The notes below the pieces were generated by a model. It made no database searches. It was given only the letters and a program-made list of their open reading frames with translations, and was not told the origin of the DNA. From positions 1 to 64,000 of the forward strand of contig CAJYHS010000155.1 of NCBI GenBank assembly GCA_913774715.1: a stretch of 64,000 nucleotides of DNA. The letters are read 5' to 3'. Position numbers and translations under genes: made by a program. This document shows positions 17,809 through 26,966 of this stretch, piece by piece. Positions within the stretch are counted from its first letter, which is position 1. Each line of letters starts with the position of its first letter. This DNA is from an uncultured Siphonobacter sp. Lineage in GTDB: Bacteria; Bacteroidota; Bacteroidia; Cytophagales; Spirosomataceae.

Positions 17809-17845
17809 AAAAGAGAAAAGGCTTTTGAAAGGTCTTTTCTCTTTT
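17809..17845 (+). terminator. intrinsic terminator after ybaB
   Basis: AAAAGAGAAAAG (17809-17820) pairs with CTTTTCTCTTTT (17834-17845) around a 13-nt loop. The right arm supplies the T-rich tail. The start of the next gene must lie beyond it. Confidence 0.7.
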
Positions 17846-17888
17846 GAGTTTATTCCCCCTTGCCGGCTATCAGGCCCAGCAAAATTAT

Positions 17889-18911
17889 ATGGATCTTTTA
17901 GCCATTGTTATTCTCAATTACAACGGTAAAGCGTACCTCGACCAATTTTTGTCTTCGGTAATAGCCTATGCCGATGGGCACGCCGTCTACGTGGCTGATA
18001 ATGGTTCAACGGATGACTCTGTTGCTTGGTTGAAGGAGCATTATCCCCAGGTTCGCCGGGTTATTATTAAGCAGAATCTAGGGTATGCGGGTGGATATAA
18101 TGAAGCTCTGCGTCACATCAAGGCGAAGTATTATTGTCTGCTGAATTCAGATGTGGAGGTAACCCCCAATTGGACAGGCCCTATTCTAAACCTACTGGAA
18201 AGTAACGAGCAAATAGCTGCGGTTCAACCTAAAATTCTGGATTACAACTATCGAAAACATTTCGAGCATGCCGGTGGCGTAGGGGGATACCTCGATGTTT
18301 TGGGCTATCCATTTACACGGGGGCGTTTATTTACGGACCGGGAAGAAGATCTGGGACAATATGATACGAACCGTCCCTGCTTTTGGGCCTCAGGAGCCTG
18401 TTTCTTTGTTCGGGCCTCACTTTTTCATGGACTAAAAGGATTCGATGACGACTTTTTTGCCCACATGGAAGAAATTGACCTGTGCTGGCGAATTCAGTTA
18501 TCCGGTTATCAGGTCTGGGCTACGGCAGACTCGACGGTTTACCACGTAGGAGGTGGAACGCTGGACTACCAAAATCCCCGAAAAACCTTTCTGAATTTTC
18601 GAAATAGTTTGGCAATGCTGTATAAAAATCTGCCTTCCCATCATCTATTCCGGCTTATTCTGATTCGGCTCATCTTAGACGGAGCTGCTGGAATCCGTTA
18701 TTTACTGGCTGGTTTCCCACGTTCTTGTTGGGCTGTAGCCATGGCTCACTTTTCCTTTTACCGCCATATTTTAACCTGGTATCGAAAACGCCGTCAGATA
18801 GAATCGCTACGCACACTGGGCAATCCCGTGGAGCGTTATCATAAGAGTATAGTATCGGCATACTTTTTTCATGGGGTTAAGAAATTTTCCGAATTAAAAG
18901 ACGTGAAGTAA
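17889..18911 (+). CDS. family 2 glycosyltransferase
   Basis: GT-A fold glycosyltransferase (340 residues) that would transfer a nucleotide-activated sugar, probably to a lipid-linked or surface glycan; substrate unknown. Motifs: VILNYNGKAYL at the start, VADNGSTDDS (36-44), LGYAGGYNEAL and LLNSDVEV with Asp88 as the metal-binding position, then ASGACFFVRASLF and FDDDFFAHMEEIDLCWR, typical of the rhamnosyltransferase-like WbbL group. The ATG at 17889 is preferred over a TTG at 17844 that lies inside the terminator. A weakly hydrophobic stretch near residues 255-290 suggests membrane association. No other glycan genes adjoin. Confidence 0.9.
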   Translation: MDLLAIVILNYNGKAYLDQFLSSVIAYADGHAVYVADNGSTDDSVAWLKEHYPQVRRVIIKQNLGYAGGYNEALRHIKAKYYCLLNSDVEVTPNWTGPILNLLESNEQIAAVQPKILDYNYRKHFEHAGGVGGYLDVLGYPFTRGRLFTDREEDLGQYDTNRPCFWASGACFFVRASLFHGLKGFDDDFFAHMEEIDLCWRIQLSGYQVWATADSTVYHVGGGTLDYQNPRKTFLNFRNSLAMLYKNLPSHHLFRLILIRLILDGAAGIRYLLAGFPRSCWAVAMAHFSFYRHILTWYRKRRQIESLRTLGNPVERYHKSIVSAYFFHGVKKFSELKDVK

Positions 18912-18953
18912 GTTGTTGATTATACGATAGTTTACTCCGATCAACTAAAGTAT

Positions 18954-20528
18954 ATGAGTAGCGATTCAGCATATTTTCAGTATTCCCCTGAATTTCCCGA
19001 GCAAGTCAGAATGCTTGAGAAACTGGATCAGCTATTTTCAGGAATCGTCCACGTATACGATTTAAAAAGCCAGCGAGTGATATACGTCAATGATCGCTTT
19101 ACTGAACTGCTGGGGTATTCTCGTCAAGAATTCCATGATCGGGGTGGAAATCTGGAATTTCAGGTATTACCCGACGATTTATTTAATCAGAAAGAAGAAA
19201 AAATTGAAGCATTACTTCGAAAGGAACGGACTGCCGTTGAATACGAAACCCGCCTGAAGCATAAGGATAATTCTGAGTGCATCTTTAAAACTCGCCTTAC
19301 CATTTTTCGGGAAGATACTGAAGGTAATCCGCTGGAAATAATTGGCATTTCCGAAGACGTTACCAAGCAAGTAACCCGCTACAATGACCTGTTGCAGCAA
19401 CAGGAAATGCACCGCATTACCGAGCAGGCTTTTCATTTTGGAAGCTGGGAGAAAAACTTACTAACCGGTGAATTGATCTGTTCAGATGGGCTCTACGAGC
19501 TAATGGGGCATTCTCCGGAAACAATGAGTAATAATTGCGAAGACTATACATATCTGTTTGAATTTCTGGACAAACGGGATGATCGAATGGTGAGCCAAAC
19601 GGTTCAGGAAGCCATTAGAAATCATCAACCCTTTCGCCTGGAACATCGGGTATTAACGCAATCAGGAAAGAAAAAAGTTTTAATGGTTGTGGGGCGACCA
19701 GTAGTGAATGAGCAGGGAACAACAACCTTACTGGTAGGTAGTATTGCTGATATTACGATACTACGCCAATACGAGCAGGACTTACGGTTGAAAATCGAAG
19801 AATTGCAACGATCCAATGGAGAACTGGAGCAGTTTGCCTACGCCGCCTCACACGATTTACAGGAACCACTTCGAAAAATTTCTGCTTTTGTAAGCCGGTT
19901 GAGAACCAAGTTAGGCGATACCCTGGAAGACGAAGCCGAAGATTACATGCGTCGCACGCTACAGGCTATTGACCGGATGAAAAGTCTGATCGATGCTCTT
20001 CTCTTACTTTCGCGGGTGACTCGACAGGGTAATACCAAAGAAAGTGTGTCATTAACTTCTATTGTAGAAGAGGTACTGGAAGATTTGGACGCTCAGATTT
20101 CTGAAAAACAGGCTTCTATTGAAATGGATGAGTTACCCATAGTAGAAGCTGTTCCCGTGCAGATGCGGCAATTATTTTATAATTTGTTGGGGAATGCACT
20201 CAAATTCACGAATTCAGGCCGTACTCCTCACATTCAGTTGAAAGCCAGGAGTTTGAGTGCCACAGAATCCCGTGATCGGTCACTTTCAGTCCATTTTCAG
20301 TGGATTGAAATGACCGTTGCCGATAATGGTATTGGATTTGATCCTCAGTATAAAGAACGCATCTTTCAGGTATTCCAACGCCTGAATGGGCGTTCTGAAT
20401 TTGAAGGCACAGGAATTGGTCTGGCACTTTGCCGGAAGATTGTCGAATATTGCGGGGGAACGATTACGGCGGAAAGTCAGCCAGGAGAAGGAACCCGCTT
20501 CATTTTTTATTTACCAACTGCTCTTTAA
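18954..20528 (+). CDS. PAS-domain sensor histidine kinase (soluble)
   Basis: Cytoplasmic hybrid-free histidine kinase, 524 residues, without membrane segments. It has two PAS/PAC modules (about 20-140, with [15 protein letters not shown] and GISEDVTKQ; and about 155-270, with FHFGSWEKN and [10 protein letters not shown]), then a short coiled linker, a HisKA domain with His300 ([12 protein letters not shown]) and a HATPase domain with [19 protein letters not shown] and GTGIGLAL. This matches bacteriophytochrome-like kinases lacking the chromophore domain. No response regulator is encoded next to it, so its partner is elsewhere. Its stop overlaps the convergent yidD stop by 4 bp. Confidence 0.92.
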   Translation: MSSDSAYFQYSPEFPEQVRMLEKLDQLFSGIVHVYDLKSQRVIYVNDRFTELLGYSRQEFHDRGGNLEFQVLPDDLFNQKEEKIEALLRKERTAVEYETRLKHKDNSECIFKTRLTIFREDTEGNPLEIIGISEDVTKQVTRYNDLLQQQEMHRITEQAFHFGSWEKNLLTGELICSDGLYELMGHSPETMSNNCEDYTYLFEFLDKRDDRMVSQTVQEAIRNHQPFRLEHRVLTQSGKKKVLMVVGRPVVNEQGTTTLLVGSIADITILRQYEQDLRLKIEELQRSNGELEQFAYAASHDLQEPLRKISAFVSRLRTKLGDTLEDEAEDYMRRTLQAIDRMKSLIDALLLLSRVTRQGNTKESVSLTSIVEEVLEDLDAQISEKQASIEMDELPIVEAVPVQMRQLFYNLLGNALKFTNSGRTPHIQLKARSLSATESRDRSLSVHFQWIEMTVADNGIGFDPQYKERIFQVFQRLNGRSEFEGTGIGLALCRKIVEYCGGTITAESQPGEGTRFIFYLPTAL

Positions 20529-20734
20529 GGAACGGGATCGTGCCCATGCCCGCCCCAGGGATGACAGCTGGCAATGCGACGAATGGCCAGCCATCCTCCT
20601 TTCCACGGGCCATACTTTTCAATAGCCTGAATGGCATATTGCGAACAGGTAGGAGTATATCGACAGGAGTTGCCTAGATAAGGAGAGAGGGCTCCCTGAT
20701 AGACTCGTACGAGAATGATCAAAAAACGACGCAT
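20525..20734 (-). CDS. yidD: membrane protein insertion efficiency factor YidD
   Basis: Short amphipathic inner-membrane-associated protein (69 residues) that assists YidC-mediated insertion. The hallmark [19 protein letters not shown] and the upstream [10 protein letters not shown] are intact, and length is normal. In many bacteria it sits between rnpA and yidC; here it stands alone, convergent with a kinase gene and overlapping it by 4 bp. Confidence 0.95.
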   Translation of the reverse strand: MRRFLIILVRVYQGALSPYLGNSCRYTPTCSQYAIQAIEKYGPWKGGWLAIRRIASCHPWGGHGHDPVP

Positions 20735-20842
20735 AAGTAAATAAGAATACTGTATTTATTAAGTAATAGTTAAAGTCATGAATCAGTTCTTGTAATTGAA
20801 ACGTTCTATGAAAAAAATGGATCGCAAAAATGAATAATTTCT

Positions 20843-20850
20843 TACTTTTG
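20843..20850 (+). promoter_or_regulatory. TAnnTTTG box upstream of glmM
   Basis: TACTTTTG is an exact -7 match, 41 nt before the GTG start of glmM. Confidence 0.55.
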
Positions 20851-20891
20851 TCACATATCCCCAACAGTTCTTCCTCAAAATAGAGAGCATC

Positions 20892-22283
20892 GTGACGTTG
20901 ATTAAATCTATCTCCGGAATCCGGGGAACCATTGGTGGAAACGTGGGTGAATCCCTTACCCCCGTTGACATAGTAAAGTTTTCCGCGGCCTTCGGAACCT
21001 GGTTAAAACGCAATTCCCCTGAGAATCAAAAAATTGTCATTGGACGTGATGCCCGACTTTCGGGTGAAATGGCCGTACGTCTGGTTTCCGCGACCTTACA
21101 GGGTCTGGGCCTGAACGTAATTGACCTGGGTTTATCGACTACGCCTACCGTAGAGATCGCCGTGCCTCAGGAACAGGCAGCTGGCGGTATTATTCTGACG
21201 GCTAGTCACAACCCGATTCAATGGAATGCGTTGAAATTATTAAATGCCAAAGGTGAATTTATCTCAGCCGAAGAAGGTGCCGAAGTATTGGCTATTGCCG
21301 ATTCCGAAACCTTTTCTTTTGTTGATGTAAAGAAGCTGGGCACGTATCAGCAGAACGAGAGTTATCTGCAAAAACACATTGATTCCATTCTGGCTTTGCC
21401 GCTGGTTGATAAGGAAGCCATTGCGGCGGCTAACTTCAGTATTGTAGTAGATGCGGTGAATTCTTCTGGAGGAATTGCCGTGCCGATGTTACTGGAAGCA
21501 CTAGGTGTAACAAGAATTGTAAAATTACACTGTGAGCCAACGGGCTACTTTGCTCATAATCCAGAACCCCTTCCTGAGCACTTAACCGATATTCGCAAAG
21601 AGCTTCGCTCGGGTAAGCACACTTTAGGTATTGTAGTGGACCCTGATGTAGATCGTTTAGCTTTTGTAGCTGAAGATGGCGAGCCTTTCGGTGAAGAATA
21701 CACGCTGGTAGCTGTAGCCGATTATATTCTGAAAAACCAGGTGGGTAATACGGTTTCAAACCTTTCTTCCACCGTGGCACTGCGGGAAGTTACTCAGAAA
21801 GCCGGGGGAACGCATTACTCTGCCGCAGTAGGCGAAGTAAATGTAGTTACCAAAATGAAAGAAGTAGGAGCGGTGATTGGTGGTGAAGGCAACGGAGGTA
21901 TCATTTACCCTGAACTTCATTACGGTCGGGATGCATTAGTTGGTATTGCTCTGTTTCTGACACATTTGGCAAAATTTGGAAAGTCCGTATCAATCCTGCG
22001 TCGTTCATATCCTAATTATTACATCTCAAAAAATAAAATTGAATTAACGCCTGAGCTAAACGTCGACGTGGTGCTGGAGCGAATTCAAAGTAAATACGCC
22101 CGTCAGCCTATTAACAGCGAAGACGGCGTTAAAATTGAGTTTGGTAATGAATGGGTGCATTTACGTAAATCAAATACGGAACCTATCATTCGTATTTATT
22201 CAGAATCTGACTTTATGACGAAAGCAGAAAATCTGGCCAAGAAGATTATTCAGGATATTAAAGAAGTGGTCGCCACGCTTTAA
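20892..22283 (+). CDS. glmM: phosphoglucosamine mutase
   Basis: Enzyme of the alpha-phosphohexomutase family, expected to convert glucosamine-6-phosphate to glucosamine-1-phosphate for UDP-GlcNAc and cell-wall synthesis. The GTG at 20892 starts directly with the family opening (TLIKSISGIRGTIGG). The phosphoserine loop TASHNPIQWNALK carries Ser105, the metal loop is VDPDVDRLAF, the sugar loop GEGNGGIIYP, and the phosphate-binding RKSNTEPIIRIY closes the protein. Length 463 matches the Bacteroidota GlmM/ManB group; a phosphomannomutase activity cannot be excluded because sequence alone does not separate them well. Confidence 0.88.
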   Translation: MTLIKSISGIRGTIGGNVGESLTPVDIVKFSAAFGTWLKRNSPENQKIVIGRDARLSGEMAVRLVSATLQGLGLNVIDLGLSTTPTVEIAVPQEQAAGGIILTASHNPIQWNALKLLNAKGEFISAEEGAEVLAIADSETFSFVDVKKLGTYQQNESYLQKHIDSILALPLVDKEAIAAANFSIVVDAVNSSGGIAVPMLLEALGVTRIVKLHCEPTGYFAHNPEPLPEHLTDIRKELRSGKHTLGIVVDPDVDRLAFVAEDGEPFGEEYTLVAVADYILKNQVGNTVSNLSSTVALREVTQKAGGTHYSAAVGEVNVVTKMKEVGAVIGGEGNGGIIYPELHYGRDALVGIALFLTHLAKFGKSVSILRRSYPNYYISKNKIELTPELNVDVVLERIQSKYARQPINSEDGVKIEFGNEWVHLRKSNTEPIIRIYSESDFMTKAENLAKKIIQDIKEVVATL

Positions 22284-22307
22284 GATATTTACTTCAGGTT
22301 AAGAATG

Positions 22308-22343
22308 AAGAACCGCGACGGTAACGTTACCGTCGCGGTTCTT
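22308..22343 (+). terminator. palindromic terminator after glmM
   Basis: A near loop-free palindrome: AACCGCGACGGTAAC is followed at once by its reverse complement, flanked by AAG/CTT and ending in CTTTTG. It lies 24 nt after the glmM stop and faces the converging HAD gene, so it can serve both. Confidence 0.8.
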
Positions 22344-22358
22344 TTGTTTATACGATCT

Positions 22359-23036
22359 CTAGCGATGAATGACAGCTTCAAAATGATTCCAGTCGATTTC
22401 CCGGAAGTCAGCAATCACTGCCGAAGTAATAGGGGCTAGTTCATCTTCACTGTGACTCGTGGATAAACCAATCACCGACATGCCAGCCGCTTTGCCCGCC
22501 TGAATTCCCAAGAGGGCATCTTCGAAGACTACACAGTTTTTAGGATGTACACCCACTAACTCAGCTGCTTTTAAATAAATATCAGGAGCAGGTTTGCCGT
22601 TTTGTACCATCGAAGCATCTACTACGACATCAAATAGGGAACGCAGTCCCGTGCCGTCTAAAGTAAAGGCTACGTTCTCAATTGGGGCCGATGTTGCTAC
22701 GGCACATTTTACACCATGTTCACGTAATACGTTCAGAAAGCCAATCAGCCCTTCCGCAGGTTCCAGAAAGGGGCCGTAATTATTTCGGTACATTTCCTCT
22801 TTTTCAATGGACATGTCTCGAAGTTCTTCTGGCGAGGGCTCACGACCTAATAGAAAGGCAAAGGAATCGAACGAATTTTTACCATTCAGCTGGGTGTAAT
22901 ACATTTCCTTACTAAAATCAAAACCGTGGGCTTCGCAGAAAATCCGCCAGGCGGTTTCGTGGTAAGACATATTATTGACAATCACGCCGTCCATATCAAA
23001 TAGAGCGGCCAGAGTTGTAGGGTCCGGTTGAATCAT
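22359..23036 (-). CDS. HAD-superfamily phosphatase (beta-phosphoglucomutase-like subgroup)
   Basis: Cytoplasmic hydrolase of 225 residues. The ATG at 23036 is preferred to a GTG 48 bases upstream because the sequence after it (MIQPDPTTLAALFDMDGV) reaches motif I at the usual distance. Motif I is FDMDGVIVNN with Asp14 and Asp16, motif II ATSAP, motif III Lys in QNGKPAPDIY, motif IV VFEDALLGIQAG. The cap is the small helical type of beta-phosphoglucomutase and 2-deoxyglucose-6-phosphatase relatives. The substrate is probably a sugar phosphate, but not assignable. Confidence 0.9.
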   Translation of the reverse strand: MIQPDPTTLAALFDMDGVIVNNMSYHETAWRIFCEAHGFDFSKEMYYTQLNGKNSFDSFAFLLGREPSPEELRDMSIEKEEMYRNNYGPFLEPAEGLIGFLNVLREHGVKCAVATSAPIENVAFTLDGTGLRSLFDVVVDASMVQNGKPAPDIYLKAAELVGVHPKNCVVFEDALLGIQAGKAAGMSVIGLSTSHSEDELAPITSAVIADFREIDWNHFEAVIHR

Positions 23037-23159
23037 ACGAATGCAGTTGATTTTTAAGTTCTGGAAACAAAAAATTGGTACCACTCCAACACAGGTGAGC
23101 AGTAGTCAGGATTTTAAAAATGCAGAAATTGGATTGAACCTAGAGGAAAGAAAAGCAGT

Positions 23160-23924
23160 CTAAAGAGTAATTTTTAGGCCATCATAAGCCATATGGACGT
23201 GCGGCGGTAATTCGGCTTCCACCGAAGCATGCAAACCCATGTTGTGGCTAATGTGGGTAATATAAGCCGCTTCAGGATTCACGCGTTCAATCACCCCCAA
23301 AGCTTCGGGTAGGGTATAGTGCGACAAATGTTTAGGACCTTTATGCAAAGCATTAATAACCAGAACCTTACTGCCTTTTAATTTTTCAAGTTCTTCTTCT
23401 GCAATAAAGTTGGCATCGGTAATGTAAGAGAAATCTCCGATTCGGTATCCGAATACTGGCAATTTATGATGCATGACCTCAATGGGAATTAACGTAATCC
23501 CCGCTACCTCAAAGGGCTTATTGTCAATGGGGTTAAGTTCCAGACGGGGAATGCCGGGATATTTCTTTTCGGCAAAAGCGTAGGCAAATTCAACTTTGAT
23601 CTGCTCTAAGACTTCACTTTGCCCATACAGGGGAATGTCTGAATTCTGACGGAAATTGAAGGGTCGAACGTCGTCGAGACCTGCCGTATGGTCTTTGTGA
23701 GCATGCGTAAAGATTACCGCGTCCAGATGAAGAATTCGTTCACGTAGAGCCTGGGTACGAAAATCCGGTCCGGTATCAAATACCAGACTACGGCCTTCAA
23801 TTTCCACGTGAATGGAAACGCGAAGGCGTTTATCCCGAAAATCAAGCGAACGACACACTATACAGTCGCATCCAATGACCGGAACGCCCTGAGAAGTGCC
23901 CGTACCCAGGAAAGTGACTTGCAT
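23160..23924 (-). CDS. metallo-beta-lactamase-fold hydrolase
   Basis: Zinc-dependent hydrolase of the PhnP/RNase Z-like branch, 254 residues. It opens with MQVTFLGTGTSQGVPVIGCDC and has VSIHVEIEGRSLVFDTGPDFR, the metal motif THAHKDHTAGLDD (His74, His76, Asp78, His79) and a later His in ITHISHNMG. Cys-rich CDCIVCRS near the N-terminus is typical of this group. The start at 23924 is chosen because the in-frame start 39 bases upstream lies in a terminator-like hairpin. Substrate unknown; a cyclic phosphodiester is possible. Confidence 0.88.
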   Translation of the reverse strand: MQVTFLGTGTSQGVPVIGCDCIVCRSLDFRDKRLRVSIHVEIEGRSLVFDTGPDFRTQALRERILHLDAVIFTHAHKDHTAGLDDVRPFNFRQNSDIPLYGQSEVLEQIKVEFAYAFAEKKYPGIPRLELNPIDNKPFEVAGITLIPIEVMHHKLPVFGYRIGDFSYITDANFIAEEELEKLKGSKVLVINALHKGPKHLSHYTLPEALGVIERVNPEAAYITHISHNMGLHASVEAELPPHVHMAYDGLKITL

Positions 23925-23938
23925 ATACGTAAACAGGT

Positions 23939-23967
23939 AAAGATGAGCGGAATCTCCGCTCATCTTC
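23939..23967 (-). terminator. hairpin between the response regulator and the metallo-hydrolase gene
   Basis: GATGAGCGGA and TCCGCTCATC pair perfectly around ATC. On the minus strand it is followed by TTTACCTGTTT, a weak T tract. It would end the upstream response-regulator transcript just before the metallo-hydrolase start. Confidence 0.55.
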
Positions 23968-24000
23968 TAAATAAGGGTTAATGGATCGAAGCAGAAAAAA

Positions 24001-24387
24001 CTATTCTACTACACCACCCGTGTATTCCCGAACTTTAGCTACCAGAGCATCGAAGTTGAGGGGTTTGATAAGAATATCATCGAAGCCCGCGGACTTAAAT
24101 TCTTCAGGAGAGTAATTACGGGCATTACCTGTGATGGCCAGAATAGGCGTTTTAGCTTTCGTCGCATCGGGTAATTTCCGAATCTGACGGGCACATTCCA
24201 TACCATCCATAACGGGCATGTTAATGTCTAGCAACACAACGTCATAGTTTTCTTTTTCCAGAAGTTGTAACACTTGCTCTCCGTTTTTAACGGAAGTAAT
24301 CTCGAAATTCTGAAATTCCAGGATCTTCTTAGCCAGGTTTTGAATGACGGAGCTATCTTCAGCAATAAGGACGCGTTTGAAGGCCAT
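24001..24387 (-). CDS. single-domain response regulator (CheY-like)
   Basis: Stand-alone receiver domain of 128 residues without output domain. Seen: acidic pair AEDSS near residue 10, phosphoacceptor Asp54 (DVVLLDINMPVMDG), Thr in LAITGNAR and Lys in ILIKPLNFDALV. It could relay phosphate from one of the kinases in this window (several lack a partner), but no direct neighbour kinase exists. Confidence 0.93.
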   Translation of the reverse strand: MAFKRVLIAEDSSVIQNLAKKILEFQNFEITSVKNGEQVLQLLEKENYDVVLLDINMPVMDGMECARQIRKLPDATKAKTPILAITGNARNYSPEEFKSAGFDDILIKPLNFDALVAKVREYTGGVVE

Positions 24388-24640
24388 TGTCGAAATATTG
24401 GGTTTCGGAGTAAAATGATAAAGCGAAATAACAGCTAATTACTGGAGAACCTTCTAAAAAAGAAAAGGAATCGTCCTGTACTGTTGGGATACCTCTGGAA
24501 TGAAAAAGATAAAGCCATGGAAGACAGTATCTTGCATTGTTAGAAGTACGATTAAAAATAGTAACGAAGGCAGAAAAACAGACCTCTCCATTGGTAACAG
24601 GACTCTATCTGCTTTCTAATACCCTATTTTAACTCAAAAA

Positions 24641-24970
24641 TTAACGCTGAAGTTTCGGATTATTCAGATGTCGGGTGGCATCACGAATGTTTTTCTTATC
24701 AAGATTTCGCTCGAAAGCTTCCGTCAGGTTAATACCTGTCTGATTAGCGAGGCAGATGAGTACCCAAAGGACATCCGCCATTTCATCGCCAAGGTCTTTG
24801 TTTTTGTCCGATTCTTTCTCCGATTGTTCACCGTAACGGCGGGCCATGATGCGGGCCATTTCACCCACTTCTTCCATTAGAATGGCAGTGTTGGTTAATT
24901 CGTTAAAGTAACGAACGCCTACTGTTTTTATCCATTCATCTACGGTTTTCTGAGCCTCTTCTAAAGTCAT
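24641..24970 (-). CDS. MazG-like nucleotide pyrophosphohydrolase
   Basis: Small all-alpha NTP pyrophosphohydrolase of 109 residues, expected to clean unusual or damaged nucleotides. The motifs LMEEVGEMARIMARR and LGDEMADVLWVLICLAN carry the Mg2+-binding Glu and Asp residues. It begins directly after the dtd stop codon (TAA then ATG), so the two are one transcript and probably translationally coupled; both have quality-control roles. Confidence 0.9.
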   Translation of the reverse strand: MTLEEAQKTVDEWIKTVGVRYFNELTNTAILMEEVGEMARIMARRYGEQSEKESDKNKDLGDEMADVLWVLICLANQTGINLTEAFERNLDKKNIRDATRHLNNPKLQR

Positions 24971-25423
24971 TTAGATACGATTTTTGGAATCAATAATAAT
25001 GGTAACGGGGCCATCATTCAACAACGAGACTTTCATGTCCGCACCAAATTCTCCCGTTTGGATGGATTGCTCTGATTCCTGTTCAAGCTGAAGAATCATT
25101 TTCTCGTACAAAGGAATAGCTACTTCGGGACGGGCCGCGTCAATGTAACTCGGGCGATTGCCTTTTTTAGTGCTGGCAAATAAAGTAAACTGGCTGATTA
25201 ATAAGATATTTCCGTGGACTGATTTCAGGTCCAGATTCATCTTCCCTTCTTCATCGCTAAAAATGCGTAAGCCAATTATCTTCCGGGCGAGCCACTGGAT
25301 GTCTTCGTCGGTATCCGTATGGGTAATGCCCAGTAATATCAGTAAACCCTGATCAATCTGCCCTTTCACCGTCCCTTCAATCGTGACCGAAGCCTGAGTA
25401 ACCCGTTGAATAACTGCAATCAT
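24971..25423 (-). CDS. dtd: D-aminoacyl-tRNA deacylase
   Basis: Removes D-amino acids wrongly attached to tRNA. The 150-residue length is standard. Hallmarks: MIAVIQRVTQASVTIEG at the start, the SQFTLFASTKKGNRPSY motif and the C-terminal NDGPVTIIID motif, which together form the cross-subunit Gly-cisPro site region. A TTTCAG-containing element lies 7 nt upstream of the start, resembling one found upstream of ftsE in this window. Confidence 0.96.
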   Translation of the reverse strand: MIAVIQRVTQASVTIEGTVKGQIDQGLLILLGITHTDTDEDIQWLARKIIGLRIFSDEEGKMNLDLKSVHGNILLISQFTLFASTKKGNRPSYIDAARPEVAIPLYEKMILQLEQESEQSIQTGEFGADMKVSLLNDGPVTIIIDSKNRI

Positions 25424-25430
25424 TTTATAG

Positions 25431-25450
25431 GTTTCAGTTTACTGTTTTTA
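25431..25450. repeat. degenerate heptamer element upstream of dtd
   Basis: The plus strand reads GTTTCAGTTTACTGTTTTTA, a degraded form of the TTTTCAG-TGTACTG-TTTTCAG element found upstream of ftsE. It ends 7 nt before the dtd ATG on the minus strand. Confidence 0.45.
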
Positions 25451-25560
25451 ATTAGTAGAAATGCCAGATACTGCTTCTTATTTATACTGTAAGTTATTAA
25501 TAATCAGAACTTTATTATTTTTTTGAATGGTAAATCATTTGTGTAAATAACAACTAAATC

Positions 25561-26919
25561 CTACCAGTTATAAAGCAAATACGCAATACCAAAATAAACG
25601 CTGTAGCCCAGGAAGTCGTTAGCGGTAGTAATGAAAGGGCCGGAAGCGACGGAGGGGTTAATACCGTAGCGATTCAGAATGATGGGGGTAACCGTTCCGG
25701 TGAAGGAAGACAGTAATACCACTGCCATCAGTGAAATAGCTACAACCAGCGAAAGTTTAATGGGGTGAGAGAGAATCAGAAACGTAATGAGAAAAACGAA
25801 GACTGCAATCATTAGACCTTTTAGTAAAGCAACGGTAGCAATTTTCATCATCCGGGGCCAGAATTCTCCAATGAATCCAGATTTGTCACTCAGAATCTGA
25901 ACCATAAATGAGGAAGACTGAATGCCTACGTTTCCACCCGTGGATCCCACAATGGGAATGAACAAAGCCAGAGCCGGAACCATCATTAACAGATCGTGCT
26001 CGAAAATGCCCAGAAACTTGGCTGCCATCAAACTTCCAATCATTCCAATGCCCAGCCAGGGTAGGCGGGAACGCGTAATTTTCCATACCGAATCGTCCTC
26101 TTCCACTTCTTCCGAAACCCCGGTAATGGCCGCAATGTCTTCCTGAGCCTGCTCGGTAATGACATCAATTACGTCATCAATGGTGATTTGTCCAAGCAGG
26201 CGTTTCTGAACATTTACTACGGGCAGGGCATCTAAATCATAGCGTCTCATGAGTTCGGCTACATCTTCGGCGGAGTCATACGTCGAGCTATAAATGACTT
26301 CGTGGTCGTAAATCTGCTCGATTTTACTGCCTCGTTTGGCCAGAATAATATCTTTCAGCGAAACGATTCCCAGTAAAGTGTTTTCGTCGTCAACCACATA
26401 AACGGTATAGACCTTTTCAACGTCCTCGGCCTGACGGCGAATTTCTTCAACGCATTCAGTAACCGTTTGCTTGACGTTGATTTTTACTAACTCTTTCTGC
26501 ATCAGGCCCCCGGCGGTATCTGGCTCGTAGGGTAACAGATCCAGAATGAAGCGGGCCTGTTCGCGGTCTTCAATCAGGGCGATTACTTCTTCTCTGATAC
26601 GAACGGGTTGCTCTTTGAGAATGTCAACGGCATCATCTGAATCCAGTACGTTCACGTACCGGGCCATTTGTGCGGAGTCGAATAAAGTCAGTAAATCCGT
26701 GCGGGTATCATCCTCCATTTCGGCGAGAATTTCTGCACCGATTTCGATTTCCAGTAATTGAAGAACATAATAGGCCTGTTCCGTTTCCAGCTCGCCCAGT
26801 AACACCGAGATATCCGCTGAAAACAGGTTTTCCAGTTCGAGTCGAATAAAATCATCGTCTCGCTGATCAACCGCATTACCTAACTGTTCGGCATACTCTT
26901 TCGTAAGCTCGAAAGCCAT
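25561..26919 (-). CDS. mgtE: magnesium transporter MgtE
   Basis: Mg2+ channel/transporter of 452 residues. The N-terminal helical MgtE-N domain (about 1-130) is followed by a tandem CBS pair (about 135-260, PYEPDTAGGLMQKELV and DALPVVNVQKRLLGQITIDDVID), and five membrane helices (about 285-452) with the pore segment PIVGSTGGNVGIQSSSFMV and TVTPIILNRYGINPSVASGPF. N and CBS domains close the pore at high internal Mg2+. It lies 47 bp upstream of nothing essential to it but is followed by rsmA on its transcript's far side (rsmA is transcribed first, mgtE second). Confidence 0.95.
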   Translation of the reverse strand: MAFELTKEYAEQLGNAVDQRDDDFIRLELENLFSADISVLLGELETEQAYYVLQLLEIEIGAEILAEMEDDTRTDLLTLFDSAQMARYVNVLDSDDAVDILKEQPVRIREEVIALIEDREQARFILDLLPYEPDTAGGLMQKELVKINVKQTVTECVEEIRRQAEDVEKVYTVYVVDDENTLLGIVSLKDIILAKRGSKIEQIYDHEVIYSSTYDSAEDVAELMRRYDLDALPVVNVQKRLLGQITIDDVIDVITEQAQEDIAAITGVSEEVEEDDSVWKITRSRLPWLGIGMIGSLMAAKFLGIFEHDLLMMVPALALFIPIVGSTGGNVGIQSSSFMVQILSDKSGFIGEFWPRMMKIATVALLKGLMIAVFVFLITFLILSHPIKLSLVVAISLMAVVLLSSFTGTVTPIILNRYGINPSVASGPFITTANDFLGYSVYFGIAYLLYNW

Positions 26920-26966
26920 ACCAGAGGGACATTAGAGAAGTAGAAAGAAAGAATAAAAGCGTTAGG

